DNA of 64,000 nt from Himantopus leucocephalus (taxonomy: Eukaryota > Chordata > Aves > Charadriiformes > Recurvirostridae), in NCBI GenBank assembly GCA_003993805.1, contig RSEF01000002.1, forward strand, positions 67,431,153-67,495,152. Direction: 5' to 3'. Of the stretch, positions 1 to 13,195 are shown in pieces. The notes beneath the pieces were generated by a model, which worked only from the letters and a program-made list of their open reading frames with translations, did not search any database and was not told the origin of the DNA. The stretch's first letter is position 1. Each line of letters begins with the position of its first letter. The position numbers and the translations under genes were made by a program.

Positions 1-3000
1 AATATTGTCAAAGAGAAAGAGGAGCTATTTACTTTCTATGTGTGTGGTGGTTTGTTGTTTTTTTTTCCCCAAGCCTGCACAGTGACAAAAGCTCATCAAA
101 ATGTGCATAATCAAGTACTTCCAATGAATCACCAAATGCCATGGAAATGTCGTAGCGAAAAATTGTTCCTGGGACAGTCAGTGAAAACATTCTGCCTGCT
201 GGTTTCCACTGCTAGGCGTGTCTCAAGATAGAAACATGAAGTGGAGCTGTGGAAAATGGATTCCTACCTTGTGGGACACTTGCTTTCCTTCTCTTAAATC
301 ACCCAAAGTATTGCTGTCTACCATGAAGATGGTTGTGCTGTCAAAGGGGCTGGTTCTTTCACTCCGCATCACTGACTATCCAGGAAGGTGGAGAAAAATC
401 CCAGAACTGGTCCTTTTAAACTGATTTCATTGTAGAAAGAAGCTGATCATTAATACGTTTGCACCGATGTGAGGTTGATGTTTCATGCTCATGGTACGGA
501 TTAATAAGTTGTTGCTGAAAAGCCAGACAAGGATCACTTATCAGCAAACAGTATAGTGAACATCACTGCAGAGACTTACAAAGTACTATCTGTCGTAGGG
601 CACCTTGCTCCTTTAATTACCTCCGTTTGCTAGTCAGGCCCAGGATTCACGTCCTAGCTGGAGAGAAGATCAGAGGGGCTGCCTCCTAGAGATTGAGAAG
701 ACTAGCAGAGGTTATAGGGTCTCCTAGAGGCCCTCAGGGTGTGGGAGTCCAGTAGGTCTCCATCAGCATTTTGATAGACCTAACGATAAGGATGGTGGCT
801 TTGAAGTCTGACTCTTGCAAGGCTTGAGTGTCTTTTGCATTAGTGGTGTTTGAGAGTGTAAATGTAACCTAGCCGGAAGGTCAAGGATCAGGAGAGCTGA
901 GGAAGAAGCCAGAGGGGAAGAACTATGATGAAGGCCTGTTGGTCCAGCGTGTGCAAAAATGACACATTTCGCATGGCTGTGCTACTGGAATTTCTGCATC
1001 CTGTTTTCTTTGGCCTTTTGTGCTTGTACCTGTCCTCAAAGACCTGGGTACTTGTGCAGCAGCGTGTCTGCCATGATCTCCAATGTCGTCAAGCCTTTCA
1101 CAGCACTGTGTATTTAAAGGATGTAGTTTTCCGTCAGTGCTGTAGTGTGGCACCAAAACAGGGCTGTGAAGGGAGAGCAGAAAACAGCAGAGTGACAGCA
1201 TCTTTGATAGCTGCTTCATACTGAGAGCAAATAAAAGTACCAAAGAGGCTATTTCTAGCTGAATCCAAATGTGGCAGCTGTTAGTCCTGGTTTGGTTCAG
1301 GTTCATGCATTTTTGGCATGGTCAACTGGAAGCTGAAGATTAGTATGCTAAAAATGATCTTTTGGGGGGAATTCTGCATCACATCTGTTTTTCTCTAAGT
1401 TTTCCTGTCTCGGAGGATCAGTAAACAAGTGACACTCCATTCAGAGGGAGGATGAAGGCAACTGGTACCATTCTAAATCTGACGCCCTTACAAGTGTAAA
1501 GCAACACCTACGTGTTCAAAGAAACTAAAGCCAAATCTTTCTGAAACCTGGGCCATATGTATAAATGCCCAGGTAAAATAGCTTTGCGTCCAAACGGTGT
1601 CCAAATCCCCTTGTGCCCGTGCCCTCTCTGATAATTTGCGTGCCTGACCCTTCCTGTCTGAGTGTACGGCTGCGGATGCCGTCAGAGGAGCTGGCTGGGC
1701 AGCCTGGAGCCTGGTGGAGAGCAGTTGCGTTTTATCTTCTCTGCGTTGCCTCTTGCTTCAGCTGCTGCAACATTTCAAAAGGGCAGGTTTAATGAGCTGT
1801 AAGGGGGCGGGGGGGGGATATTCAGTCAAATCTTGAGAATACATTTTGATTAGTTCAAGAGCTGAAGATAGCTGAAAAACTTTTTTTTTTTCCTCTTAAA
1901 TCTAGGGTATTATTTTATTGCCTTTTATTGCCTTTAATAGCATAGTGTATGTAAATTCCTTTGTGCACTACTGAAAGGCAAGTGGTTAACAAGGATTACG
2001 TCTTTCCACTGACTTCAAATGAGCTTTAGGCTTTGAAGTAAAATCTGGTTTTCATGCCCCCAGAGTGGGAATCAAAACAAACAAGCAAAAACCCAGGCAC
2101 AGAACAGTCAATTTCCCATTATAATCAATTTGGGAATTAGCTATTTTGCTGAGGCTAACAAGCTCAAAGTGAATTCAATTATGCCAAGTATTTTTCCCAT
2201 GTAATATTCAAAAGTACATTAGCCACCCTCACCAAAACCTAGTAGGAAAATGAACTCTCACCTTTCATTTTTCTCTTTCCTGCTCTATCCTCCATTATTA
2301 TATCTTGCTTACTTCTCTGAAGTGCTGAGGTGGGCCAAACCCACAGAGAAATGAGGAAAAATGAGCCCAAGTTTTTCTGTGAAATTATTCTCATCCTTTT
2401 TTTTTTTTTTCCCCTGTGTTGACTTGTCTTCAAACCTGGTCAGACCCAGAAGTGCTTTTACTCCTGTTGTGCTGTGTGAGTGGACCCAATTGTTTCTGGA
2501 CCTGTGTGTCTAAGCCCCATTCACAGGGCCAACGTTCTTGGTTTTGCATGGTGGTGTTTTTTTTGTTTGGGGGTGGGGTGGGTGTTTGGTTGGGGGGGTT
2601 CATTTATTTATCTTTCTCTTGGGTGGTGGGTAGTACACTTTCACTTCTAGTAGTAACAGTCAAAATAGAAAACACCTCCTGCAGTCTGAATGTCGCCACA
2701 GTGACCTTCACTTGTTTTCCTCTTCTTGCGCAGGTTTTCCCTCGCTTCTGTTGTTTTTGCTTTTCTTTAACCTACTGGCCTTTTCTGGTGCTGCTACAGT
2801 CAACTCTTGATAATCTGAGTGAGCCTTCCTTTTTTGCTCTTTCATATACTTAATATTACATAGAAATCACGTATTAAACAGAAAGCTGCAGACTTCTATC
2901 AATGTACTTATAAGCTTCAAAATTAGTGCAAACTATTTAGGAACCTAAAAAACAATGGACCTAGAGTATGGAGCCATGTGATGTATTGAAGTCAGCTTGC

Positions 3001-4639
3001 ACATGCTGTCCAATTGGCAAGCCACTGTTTTTTGCCTCTAAATGGTTGTTGCCTTCTAAGGAATTGCTACTAGTGTAAATGCTCACACTTGCTACTCTCA
3101 TTCCGCATGACTACATACTACTGTACTTTTGCTTTGTGATCTCTGCTAGAGAGAGGCTGGGATGTGTGACCATAGAAATTGTGTTAAAGGTTCAGATTAT
3201 GTTATTTCTCATAAGTGCTGATGCTCTAGTGGAATTAACTGCAGCCAATTATGAGATAACAGTGTGATCTGAATTTCTTCTAGATTTTTTCAGAAGTTGA
3301 CTTATTCTCTGAATAATATGAACATTTCTATCCTTGAGTTTGGTTGTGGTTTTTTTTTTTCTATTGAATGTAGCTTTGTTTATTCTTATAGGATTAGATG
3401 GGTATGTAACTTTTCTGAAATCTTTTAACTCTTGACCTCATTGATATATTTTAACACCAGTTTTTATAGACAAATTACACAGCTTTCCACCTTGAAAATA
3501 CTGGGGATCCACAATTGTTATATTTCAGCAAGCTATGCTTCATGCTTGCTTGAGTCCCAAAAACTAGCCTGCCAGGTTCTATTTGTACGTTATCATGTCT
3601 GTTTTCTCCCAATATTTAGTAAGCCATATTCATTTTTCTCCTTTATGTGTTTGTGGAGCATGTAGTTTTCAAGTGTTAAACTCTATACTCTGAAGAGAAA
3701 TTGTATAGAACCAGCTTCAATTGCAGGGGGTAAACAATGTGTTTCTAGCCGATTGCCAGGCCAGGCATAAGATGTTGTACTTGCCTTTAGTCAATAGCTT
3801 AATGTGTGTTCTGGCGATGTCTCAATCTGTCTATACCCAAATAACACAAGCATTTTAAATGAATATTTATAAGTCAGTCCTTTGGGAGGAGAGCTTTAAA
3901 GCTGGTATATTAGTTAACTTAGAAGTGTAGGTATTATATGGGTCCTGTGGAAGGGTGATTTGACTCTTGGACCTTAAAGGAAAAATTAATACACAAGAAT
4001 AGGTGGGTCCCAAATTGACATCTCCGGGGTTGAATCCCAACAGATAATGCTGAGTGAATGTATTTGGGTTTGCAGACTGACTCAGGCAATCCATTTTCCA
4101 GCTGGTGGCAATCCTATATGGAAATGTAAGCCCACCTTCAACCTGCTGTAAGGAAAAGGGGATGAAGCTGCTGTGGAGAGTTTAGCTGAGCTACATTGGC
4201 TGTTTTCAGAGCTGATAATATCTCGAAGGGGAGAATTGTTGAACAGAATATCCATGACAGAGTTTATTAACATGCACCTAAAAAAATAGGTGTTGGGGAG
4301 GGGGAGGGAGAGGGATGCATCCCTCAGTTTTGATGTCTTCTCAGATTTGCAGTTACCTCTACTATGGGGATGTACTTGGCTTCATATAAAGTAGTATGCC
4401 AAAACCAAATGTTACAGGTCATAGCTACTGTCTTCTTCAGTTGGAGTACTTGCAGGTACTGTGAGAGAGACTGTCTTCCCTCTTTTGTATATTTAAAAGA
4501 AAATGGCAAAATTCACAGTGGATATCTGTCAAGTTTCTCATCTGCATTTGTTTAAATATCATGAACCATTGCAACTTCCTCTAGCAGAGGATTTCAGAAT
4601 GTTGAAAACCAAAACTTAAAGTTAATTAAATAAATTTTT
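1..4639. other. Unique non-coding DNA, no gene recognised
   Basis: I see no exon, RNA gene or classifiable transposon in this stretch. It contains simple homopolymer tracts (T-runs near 1880 and 2398, a G-run near 1804) and the G-rich motif listed separately at 2569. Open frames here (for example the 145-codon frame at 2416-2853) are rich in low-complexity hydrophobic residues, cross T/G-rich tracts and lack splice-site support, so they look like chance frames. Confidence 0.6.
2569..2598 (+). other. G-quadruplex-type motif
   Basis: Four G-runs (5, 4, 3 and 7 Gs) are separated by loops of 1, 1 and 9 nucleotides, directly after a T-run. The first three runs with single-T loops are the arrangement that folds most stably in known G4s; the 9-nt third loop is longer than the canonical limit of 7. 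No gene or promoter is visible next to it, so its role, if any, is unknown. Confidence 0.45.
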
Positions 4640-4915
4640 ACAGATAAATCTTGGAGTGGTTTTGTCTTTTGCCATTGGGGGTAACGCGGTTGTCCATGCC
4701 TCTTGGTTTCTGCACTAGTGCCATCTGGTGACTAAATGTTGTTACGAAGCCCGTCCTTCTGCGGCAGGAAGGATGCGGGATGGGTTTGGCTAATGACCGG
4801 ATTCGAGGATCCAGAGAAACCCTGTATGAGGGCACCTTGGGCCTTTGCAGAGGGATCAAGCTAATCCTCCATTTCTGGTAAAAGCAGTCCTGAACTGACC
4901 CTTTAGAGAGGCTAT
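4640..4915. promoter_or_regulatory. CpG-containing block around a CTCF-like site
   Basis: This roughly 275-bp block carries clearly more CpG dinucleotides than the surrounding AT-rich DNA (for example near 4686, 4746, 4750, 4761, 4777, 4798 and 4803) and contains the CTCF-like match at 4716-4732. Retained CpGs in otherwise CpG-poor vertebrate DNA can mark unmethylated regulatory elements. That reading is inference. No transcript start or core promoter motif is recognisable. Confidence 0.25.
4716..4732 (-). promoter_or_regulatory. CTCF-like binding site
   Basis: Read on the minus strand, the site is GTCACCAGATGGCACTA. It agrees with the vertebrate CTCF core (CCASYAGRKGGCRS) at 13 of 14 positions; only the first core base differs (T for C). 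CTCF anchors chromatin loops in an orientation-dependent way. One motif match in 64 kb can occur by chance, so binding is not shown. Confidence 0.4.
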
Positions 4916-5596
4916 TCATCTACGGTGAATTAATTTTAATGCTGGAATGATTAGCTGAACTACTGAACTACTACAGTTTGTAATCTGTCAGAGCTGAATA
5001 AGCTGCCTTCGAGGTAATTTAGGCTGAGGCAGCAATATGGTTTTGGAATTGGTGCTCATCACCTTGAATTTCAGCTTGTCACTGTCTGGCAGCAGGTTCA
5101 AAGGACGGACTCCTTGCTATACATTTGCAGGATGTTTTTGGTGTAGGAGACAACCCTCTAAGCCCATTCAGACTCCTCTTACTTGACTCATCAGTTTATA
5201 ATGCACTGCCTTTTTAGTCAGTACTACATATATATGTTTTGCTCACTAGCTCTTTACTAAGGTCATCTTAGGATGTCTAAGGACAACTAGATTTTAAAGA
5301 AGAGGTCTTCCCAGAACATGGTCCATAAATAGCTTGAAATTCTTTTTAAATAGGAGACTTAAAAAAATTTCTCAAGCTTCCCAGCATCCAAACTGAAATA
5401 TTGTGGGTTTGGTTTTTTTTTTTCCCCTCTAGGTTCTTGTTGCATAAAATAGTGCTCCGCCATTGTGTTACAATGATAGCTTGGCTTGTAGCACTTCAGC
5501 ATGCCCAGTAACTGTCATCAGCATCTCTTTCTTCACTCTTATTCCTCCTGTATTACACTGCATTAATTAAAGGCTAGGGAAGAAAGAGAATACGGT

Positions 5597-5628
5597 ACCT
5601 GGTAAAGGTACCAAGACCTGGTAAAGGT
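5597..5628 (+). repeat. Two-copy 13-bp direct repeat
   Basis: The unit ACCTGGTAAAGGT occurs twice without mismatch, with a period of 19 bp. This looks like a small local duplication. No function is apparent. Confidence 0.7.
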
Positions 5629-8600
5629 CTAGCAGAAAATGAAAAGAGTTAGAAATAAATTAAGGGTGGAAACAGTAAATTCTGCCTTCATCTCCAGAGC
5701 TGAGATTTCAAGGGTCTGCGTGACCTGCCAAACTGTTTGCCATAACACTCACAAAACAGCGCCAGTGGTCAGTTGTTAAGGTCTTGGCACCTGAAATTTC
5801 ACCTTCAAAGTTGCAAAGAGAAGTCAGCCTTGGGCTACGCTTTACCTGTTTTGGGTCTGGGGTTGGAGCTGTGTACAAAACCAAACCATCCTGTTCTCAT
5901 GGTGTAACTGAAACCCCGTGGGCTTTGCTGGACAGCCGAAGCTGTGAGACTGAGGTTTATTCTGAATCCTTTGTTAATTCCTTCTTTTTGTCTTCAGGGG
6001 AAATAATGCAATCTGACGGTTCCAGGAAAATAAGATATATACACAGAAGATATGTGTATATGATAAACTGCTGATAACAAGCACCTGCTATACTATTATG
6101 AAACGTGACAATATATTGTAAGAAGTGACATCTCTCTCCATAAAAAATTTTGAAACTAGCAATTTCTTTCTGGAAAAATACCTATGAGTTTATAGATGTG
6201 TATTATGCAAATGCATATATGACTATGTGGGAGTATGCACATGCACTCGCACTCCTAGGAAAGGCCTAGAATTTCTGAGAAGAAAGCCTGGCCTGAGTTG
6301 TCAAGGGCAGATCCTCAGTGCTTTCTGAAAACCGCTTTCTCAAAACCCCTCAAGCTGAAGAGTCTTGGTCTGCAAGTACTCAAAATCTGTTTGCCTGTCT
6401 GGAAACTTTTGGCCACAGATTCACGTGCTGCATGCCTGAAAAGGAATTGTGGACACCATATATAGCATCTTGTATTAGTAGGTGTGTGTTGTTTCAGCAG
6501 CATGGAACTGAAATGGAGACCCCCTGAAGCCTGGAAAAGGTGTCAACTGGTGAGGATATTCCATTGGCCAAAGTTGTGTGCTGAGTTCAAAATTAGAAGT
6601 GTCCTCTTCAAAATCTAGTTTGAATGTGGCCCAGGATAATAACCGCGCTAGGTTTCCTGAGTTTTCTATTACTTTATACTAAAATTCAAGGAATTTCTTA
6701 TTAGTTTTGTACAGTTTCTACGAAATCTCAACAGATCAATGAGAATACCACTTATTCAAGAAGATTGTACTATGTTTCTTACTTATGAGGCTTCTTTTCA
6801 GATGTTTATAATCTTTCCTTAAAATGTAAACAGTGCGTACTGGGTTTAAGTCAAAAAGCATGACTTAAAAAATGTATCCAAGTGTGCTGCTTAAGGCATT
6901 ACAGTGGGACTTTTTTTTCCACACTCTATACCTCAGCTTAGTTTGATCTTAATTTCTTTGTCCTTCTGGCTTATTTGGATTGTAGGGATATAGACGGAGT
7001 CTTCAGGGGTTTTGTTTTTTTAACCATTGTGTTATAGCTATATGTGAAGTTTGTTTTTCAGTTGTAGGCCATTATAAGTAATAGTTGGGGGAAAAACAAT
7101 GATGTTTGTTGAACAGATCTTGGTGTCTTTTGTATATGTATTGAGAGGACTTTGTGAATGATAATGCAGTGATTTTTAGTCACTTGTGACATACAGAGAA
7201 TGTATGAATTCTTTGCTTCCCATGAGATGGTGTGAATAAGCACACTGAAGAGTCCTGAATAGCTATCCATTTCATTAAAATATACTGGCTTGAAATTCAC
7301 CATCTTCATTGTATGCAGCTGCAGAATTTTGGATTTGTTGACTCTGTCCTTGTATCACCAACCAGCACATAATTTGCATTGTGCTGAGTAATAAAAAAAG
7401 AATTAAACTCCTTTCCTGAATCACTTTGGAATCTGTTGTTAACGCATCTTTCATTAGCATATGAGTCACAATGTGAACCTACAGTCTCCTCCTCAGAGGC
7501 TTCTTTGCTTTGCCTTGGCCACTGAGGTTCTGAGTTGCAATCTTGAAGCTAAAAGTGTGCAGAGAAATAAGAGGTAGGTACTTTCTGGCTGTGCTTTATT
7601 TGAAGTCAGCTCTATCAATCAAGTTTGTATTTTGAAACTCTTTTAGTATTTAAAAAAAATCTTGTGGGGCAAATGTATGGAAACATGAGTCTACAATGCC
7701 AAGAAGGTGTTTTGTTGCAATGCAACACTACAGAATTATTTACTGAAGGAGCTGGCTTGTGAAAACCCTGGTCTTGATTGAGAGTTAATTAATTGACATT
7801 CACCATTATTGGAAAATACCCTTAAAGATAATTGGTTTATTTATGTTGACAGATCAAGAACATCGAGACATTTTGTTTAAAGAATACAATTCCCGAAGGC
7901 CTTGCTGGCCTGGTTTGGCAAAGACATGGAAGTAAAGATGCTTGTAGATGATCCATGAACTTCCTTCCATTTCATGAAATCCCTTCAGCAATAGAGAAGA
8001 CTGAGCATGGTTGTCATCTTCTCCAAGAAGACCATGACAGGCCTGAGTGTAAGTAACTATCTGTTTGTGCTATAAACATTAACAAATCTCCAAGATAGTG
8101 TGTGAAAATTGTCATAGTCTTTTGGCACTGAGACTCCCTTGTGTGTTTTGGAAGAGGAGTGAACAAAATCCTCAACTTGCTTTTATCCAGGCTGTTTGGA
8201 CCCTACTGGCACAAACCAACCAAATAAATCAAAAAACAGCTTCATAGGCATGATTAACTTTTAAAAACGTCTTTGTCAGGCTGACAAATACCTATGAATA
8301 CTGTAGGTATGAACACAAAGGTGTGACTCATTAGAAAATAACATCTTGTGGGTCAGAATATATAAACTGTGTTTTCAAAGCATCGTGTTACACATGCATA
8401 CAGGCCTATCTAAGACTAGGGAACTCAGATGTCATCTAGAAAAATGCTGTATACATGTTTATTTCTAGCTCAGGGCTTGATGATATCTTTATTCATACGT
8501 GCTTGAACTTTACTCGTGTATTACACGTCATGTGAATGGAGTTGCTGAAGATGAGTCAGGAACAAGAGTTTATGATGCAGCTATGAACCTTTCTTAACTG

Positions 8601-10736
8601 GCAGATCTAATGAGGGGGGAAATCCTTTTCTCAGAGTCTGCTCAGCAGCTTGTAACACATTTTCCATGACCCTTACATGATGTAGGAACGTATGTTGTAT
8701 AAAGCCTTGTGTGGATATTTCACTGGAACGGGCCACATCCATCCTGCTTGCAAAGATTCTTTGGCAGGAGAGGAATGTGCTTAGAGATGCAATACATTTG
8801 TAGACTCAACACCCGTATTTTAATCCAGTGCCGCAGCAAACTAGGAGGTAGGATGTAATTTCAAATCACATGTGGATAGGATGTTGCATGTTGGAACAAC
8901 CATTTTCCTGACAGTCGTCTTTCACATAAGAAACACTTTTCCTGTTGTGCAGACTGAAGAACGTGGCTTTTGCATTGGGTTTCCTCTTGCTGTGCATTAC
9001 CTTGTTCCCATCTCCCACTGCCTAAAAATAAATGGAGCACAAAATTTGTTTACATTACATTAAAAATGAGTTGCTTATTAAGGGAAATGGACTGAGGATA
9101 TACAGAAAGCTGTGTCTGATTAGTGTCAGAGGCTGATTATGCATAAGGTCCCTGACTTTCTTTTCTCCCTCTTCCACCCCTCCAACCCCTTCCCACTGCG
9201 GAGTTTACAGTCCTTCAAATATTGTATGTCTTCTGACTGACCATGGATGAACGCAGAGGGTGCCCTTTTCCTTGTGCATCTCTCAGTCACTACATTCAGC
9301 TGCCTGCTTTTATTAGGCTGCATTGGCTGTGGCAATGTGGAATGGAGCCTGTGCCTGTCAGATGAATTTCCCTCATGGTTCCCTGAGGAATCATCAGGTC
9401 ACAGCGATTGTTTGTAACAGACTGCCGCACTGACTCACCCCTGCTGGTTATCCAATGGAGAACTTCAATAACAATCAGAGGGGCATGGGGAGCTGTTGCT
9501 ATTTTTGAAATATTTACAGTATAAGTTAAATGTATGAATAAATCAATATTTGTACAAAAAAAGAATGAGAGCAAGAGATTTAACTCCAGTTTTGAAGGTT
9601 TATTCTGGGTTTATTTTTCCTTTTATCTATGCATAACCAAATAATAACAAGGGGAAGAGCTCCAGGAGACGTGAAAGAGACAGACACTTTCTGCCTGGCC
9701 CTAAGTAGAAGTGGGGAACAGTTCTATATGGTGGGAATATTCAGGTTCAATCCCATTGTCTTTATCGTTCAGGCCAAGGGGTTTGAACTCCCTTCTTTGG
9801 TAAATGCCTCTATCACCAGTCCCATATGTGTTTCTTCTCTATCTTATTAGGCAGGAGGCTGCCTCTCATACCTGGTAGGATATTTTGACCCAAAACTCAT
9901 TTAAACCCAAGAGAACTTTTTTTTTTTTTAAAGTCTTAGGTGGGTTTCAGCAAAATGTGTATCTGGATAAATTCCTCTAGCCTTTCTGGATGGATAACTA
10001 GATCTGTAAGTTAGGAAGTCTACAAGCAAACTCTGCCTTCTCATAAAAGAACAAGTTTCAGCTTAAACTCAGAAACGTGTTTCTTGAAAAGGCTCTACTT
10101 CATCAGTGTAAAAAGTACAGTTTTATGATGATTAACTCTTAGATCTACTTCAGAGCAATTTTAAAAGAGGCAGAATGTGGGCAGGTACCAATTACCTGTC
10201 ACAATTAGTGTGCAACTTATTGTACATATTTAAGAAATTAATGACAGTGGGTGGTTAGAACTGTCTCGTTACTACTAATTAATATGATAGGTCTTTAGTA
10301 GGCCATTGGCAAAATAAGAATACCAATTAAATGTGATGTCAATAGAGTCATTAATTATAGGAGAACAGATATACTTGAAGTCCGGTAACAATAGTGGGAA
10401 ACAATCTGTGCTTTTTTCAGAGACGTTTCAGTGCATCTACTACTTGAAAAGCAAGTGTATCTTTTTGTCTTAAGTATTTAATAGAAATCATGCCAAAGAA
10501 GTGCATTCAGTTGTTCTTGAATACTAGAAAATGAAATTTTGTGGCTGTTTGATAACTTTCTAACCCTGCTTCCTGTATTTGCACCTTTTTAATGTTTTCA
10601 TCAATAGCATGGAATAGCATATATGGAGAGCCTATGCACGTAAGGGTTTAGTTAATATAAACTCAAGTTTATGTTTCTCAATGTATCTTGAGTTATGATC
10701 TCCTCTTTCCAGTATTCATCTTTTCTTTCTGTACAG

Positions 10737-10909
10737 TAACTGCTATTCAGAGTGGAAGGAACAGAACTATCCCTTCATGTGGACTTTTTGGACAGTATGC
10801 CTCTGGATTGTGTGAATTGACCAAATATGAAAATATTACTACAGAAATATTAAAAATCAGAGTAGAGGCCAAAAATGCAAGGAAAAAATATCTAGAGTTG
10901 TGTGAATGA
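10737..10909 (+). other. Weak candidate terminal exon, unidentified
   Basis: A pyrimidine-rich tract ending in ...TTTCTGTACAG at 10736 is followed by an open frame that runs to a TGA at 10907-10909, with about 57 codons after the acceptor. The C-terminal part is charged (EILKIRVEAKNARKKYLEL) and could form a helix. I do not recognise the peptide. No AATAAA follows closely, and no partner exon with a matching donor is evident upstream. It may equally be a chance frame: an open run of this length is common in AT-rich DNA. Confidence 0.12.
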
Positions 10910-11131
10910 TCTGTTAGCTTTGGATCTGTGGTTTTGAAAAATGAAAAATTTAAGATCAGGTCAAACTGAAATCTAATTCTTACATTTCCTTTGCTAAGCT
11001 ACAGATATCTACTTTAGTTAAAATGAAACAATTAATTTAGCTTGAAGTGAGTTACTGTAAAGCAAATTTAAGAATTGTTAATCCTTGCTTTTTAATGGAA
11101 AGGCTAAGATTGAAGTCTTTTTGTTTCATTT

Positions 11132-11195
11132 AGCGGTGGGATTTGAATCCAGGTTTCCTGCCTCCCAAGTGAGTGCCAGGAGTGTGATTGTCTAG
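11132..11195 (-). mobile_element. MIR-like SINE fragment (tRNA-derived head)
   Basis: On the minus strand this reads as a tRNA-derived SINE head: a segment ending GGGAGGCAGGAAACCTGG, followed by ATTCAAATCCCA, which corresponds to a pol III B box (GGTTCGANTCC type). The same arrangement is typical of MIR/CORE-SINE families. Such elements were active before birds and mammals diverged, so the copy would be ancient. Only the head region is recognisable. Confidence 0.5.
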
Positions 11196-11284
11196 TTCCG
11201 TCTGTTCCTTTGAATAAGCAGTAGGTGAATATTCATTAGATAAAAAGACTATGCCAAGTGAATTGTCCCAGCTTGCATACCACT

Positions 11285-11750
11285 CGTTCATAGAACAAGA
11301 GACCTGTTCAGGCTGGAAGGGACTGCCAGGGGTCTAATCCAGCCTGCAGCTCAAAGCAGAGCTAGATGTGGGGTCAGATCTGGCTTCATCCAGTTGGGTC
11401 ATGAAAGCGTCCAAGGATGGAGACTGCTCAGCCTCTCTGGGCAGCCTGTCCCAGTCCATTACTATTTTCATGGGGAAAAGTTTTCTCATTATATCCAGTA
11501 TGAATCTCTCTCAAATCAATTTGTATCTTCTGTCTCTTGTCCTCCCACAACTCACAACAGGAAAGCCTGGCTCCATCTTCTTGATAAGCTCCTTAGAGGT
11601 ATTGACAGGCTACTGTTAGGGCCTCTTGAAGCCACCTCTCTCTCAGGTTGAACAAGACCTGGTCCCTCAGCCTTTCCCTGCAGCCCAAGTTCTCCAGCCC
11701 TCGACCATCCTGATTGTCTTCTGCTGAACTTGCTCCAGTTTTTCTGTGTG
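11285..11750 (-). mobile_element. CR1 LINE, 3'-terminal fragment
   Basis: The segment reads as the antisense of a CR1 3' region. From low to high coordinate it has the GGCTGGAAGGGAC...TCTAATCCAGCCTGC tail, the 'CCAAGGATGGAGACTGC' and 'CTCTCTGGGCAGCCTGT' blocks, then the 'AAGCCTGGCTCCATCTTCTT' and 'TTCTCCAGCCCT' blocks and finally 'GAACTTGCTCCAGTTT'. This order is characteristic of avian CR1. The copy is 5'-truncated, as most CR1 copies are, and shows many substitutions and small indels. The open frames at 11368-11651 are antisense CR1 sequence, not genes. Confidence 0.92.
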
Positions 11751-13039
11751 TTGGGGTTTTTTTCTGTGTCTATATGCAGTTACTATTACTAAGTGGAGCA
11801 GGTTTAGCAGATATCTCTAGACTTGAACACTTTCAGTTAGAGTGACTCCTCAGAGTCATGGGGATTTCAGAGGAGCTTTTAACTTTTTTCTCATCTTCAG
11901 TACCCAGCTCAGCATGTCACTGCAAACATTTTACATTCTGCAAACAGAAATGAAGTCCCTTTGGAAGCTTTTATGCAATTAACTTTTTCTTCTTTTTTTT
12001 TTAAGTATGGGCAAATCTATTAGCTCAATATGGTATAGAATTTCAGTGCAATCAAAATATAATTAAGGAGAATTTAAAAAAAAAAGTTGGCCAATCTATA
12101 TATATCCTATATATATCCTATATATAGGATAATTTACTTTACTGCTCTCTTTACTACTACTCTCTGCTTTACTGTTCTCCAGGATGGAGTTTTTGAAATA
12201 AAATACTAGTTTTCAGCTCTCTGTGAGCATTATCTTGTGTCTGTTAGACAAGTTAGACATCCTTACCAAGTACGGAGTCTTCAAAGAAACAGGGGAAAAG
12301 AAATTCATCTGGAAAGGATGAAATTCTACCTAAAAGCTGAAAGTAATTTTTGGCTCTCATGTTGTTCCAGGACTGCAAGCAAAAGCTGTGTTTCTACTGG
12401 GAAAATGGAAAATGTCACCTTTCCAGTTATCTAAATTTCTTTCCCTGGCAGGTCATGGTTTACTGGATTTCAATTTTGCCATAATTTTCATACCTTTAAT
12501 CAATTTTTCAAAGTGGGAGACAACACTGGAAAGGGAAGGCTTGCAGGTGACTGGAAGGAGCCAGGGGGTGAGGGAGGTATTTCTTCTGGTTGTGTAAGGC
12601 TTTTTCTGCTGTAGCTGCTGGTCTGTCCAGCTCCATTGGCTCTAACTTGAGCAAAGACCTGTGCACATACAAAGTGGGAAAACAGCAATTTGGACAGTGG
12701 CCTAGCTCTACCAGCTCATGTGGGTCTCTTCCAGACTGGGGTAGTCCCAGGCAGATGCCTGTTCATACCTAAAGGTCGGCACTGTCTTATTTTAAACAAA
12801 ACTGGTATTTGCAGTTGCTTGTGAAATTGAAAAACCCACAGGCAAGCTGCTATTAGTGACCCACTACTTATCTAATGGTTATTTGCTCTAAAAACTTGGA
12901 AAACAACAGGGGAAAGCAAAGTGTTAGAGACAAAGAAGCTTAGGGCTTTAGCATGCAAGGGAAAAGACTGGCTGTTGTATTTGCTGTCATTCTCTAGAAA
13001 CCGTAGGAACTTTTGTAGGTACTTTTCTGTGAGGGCACC
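11751..13039. other. Unique non-coding DNA with A-rich tract and AT microsatellite
   Basis: No gene is visible. An A-run sits at about 12075-12085, next to the TATATATCC microsatellite at 12096-12131. The last few hundred bases rise in G content toward the CR1 copy that follows, and the exact left border of that CR1 copy is uncertain. Confidence 0.5.
12096..12131. repeat. AT-rich microsatellite with an 18-bp perfect palindrome
   Basis: Short tandem units of about 11 bp built from TATATATCC repeats end in a perfect palindrome, TATCCTATATATAGGATA, at 12114-12131. It can form a cruciform or hairpin in single-stranded DNA. AT-rich palindromes in microsatellites usually arise by replication slippage. 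Confidence 0.8.
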
Positions 13040-13195
13040 ATGCATGAGTTACGTGAAAAATGGCTGGGAGGAGTTTGGGGAGGCTTGTAGGCTGGCCAAA
13101 AGGGACCTGCCAGGTGTGTGTGGTGAAGGTGGAGAAGCAGCTGCCTGTGTTGGTCTCTATTTACTATTTAGGTGTGTCTTAAGGGGCACAGCCTT

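Larger units (their letters stand above)
4916..11131. other. Unique non-coding DNA, no gene recognised
   Basis: No classifiable repeat or gene is visible. Small items are a 13-bp direct repeat at 5597-5609 and 5616-5628 (period 19), and the weak exon candidate at 10737-10909. The sequence around 9290-9560 is compositionally balanced and free of simple repeats, as conserved non-coding elements often are, but conservation cannot be judged from one sequence. Confidence 0.55.

Noticed and set aside
2416..2853. 145-codon hydrophobic frame resembling membrane segments
   Set aside because: The hydrophobic residues come from T- and G-rich low-complexity DNA, with no signal peptide logic, family match or gene structure.
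11368..11651. Open frames over 11.37-11.65 kb
   Set aside because: They lie antisense within a CR1 3' fragment.
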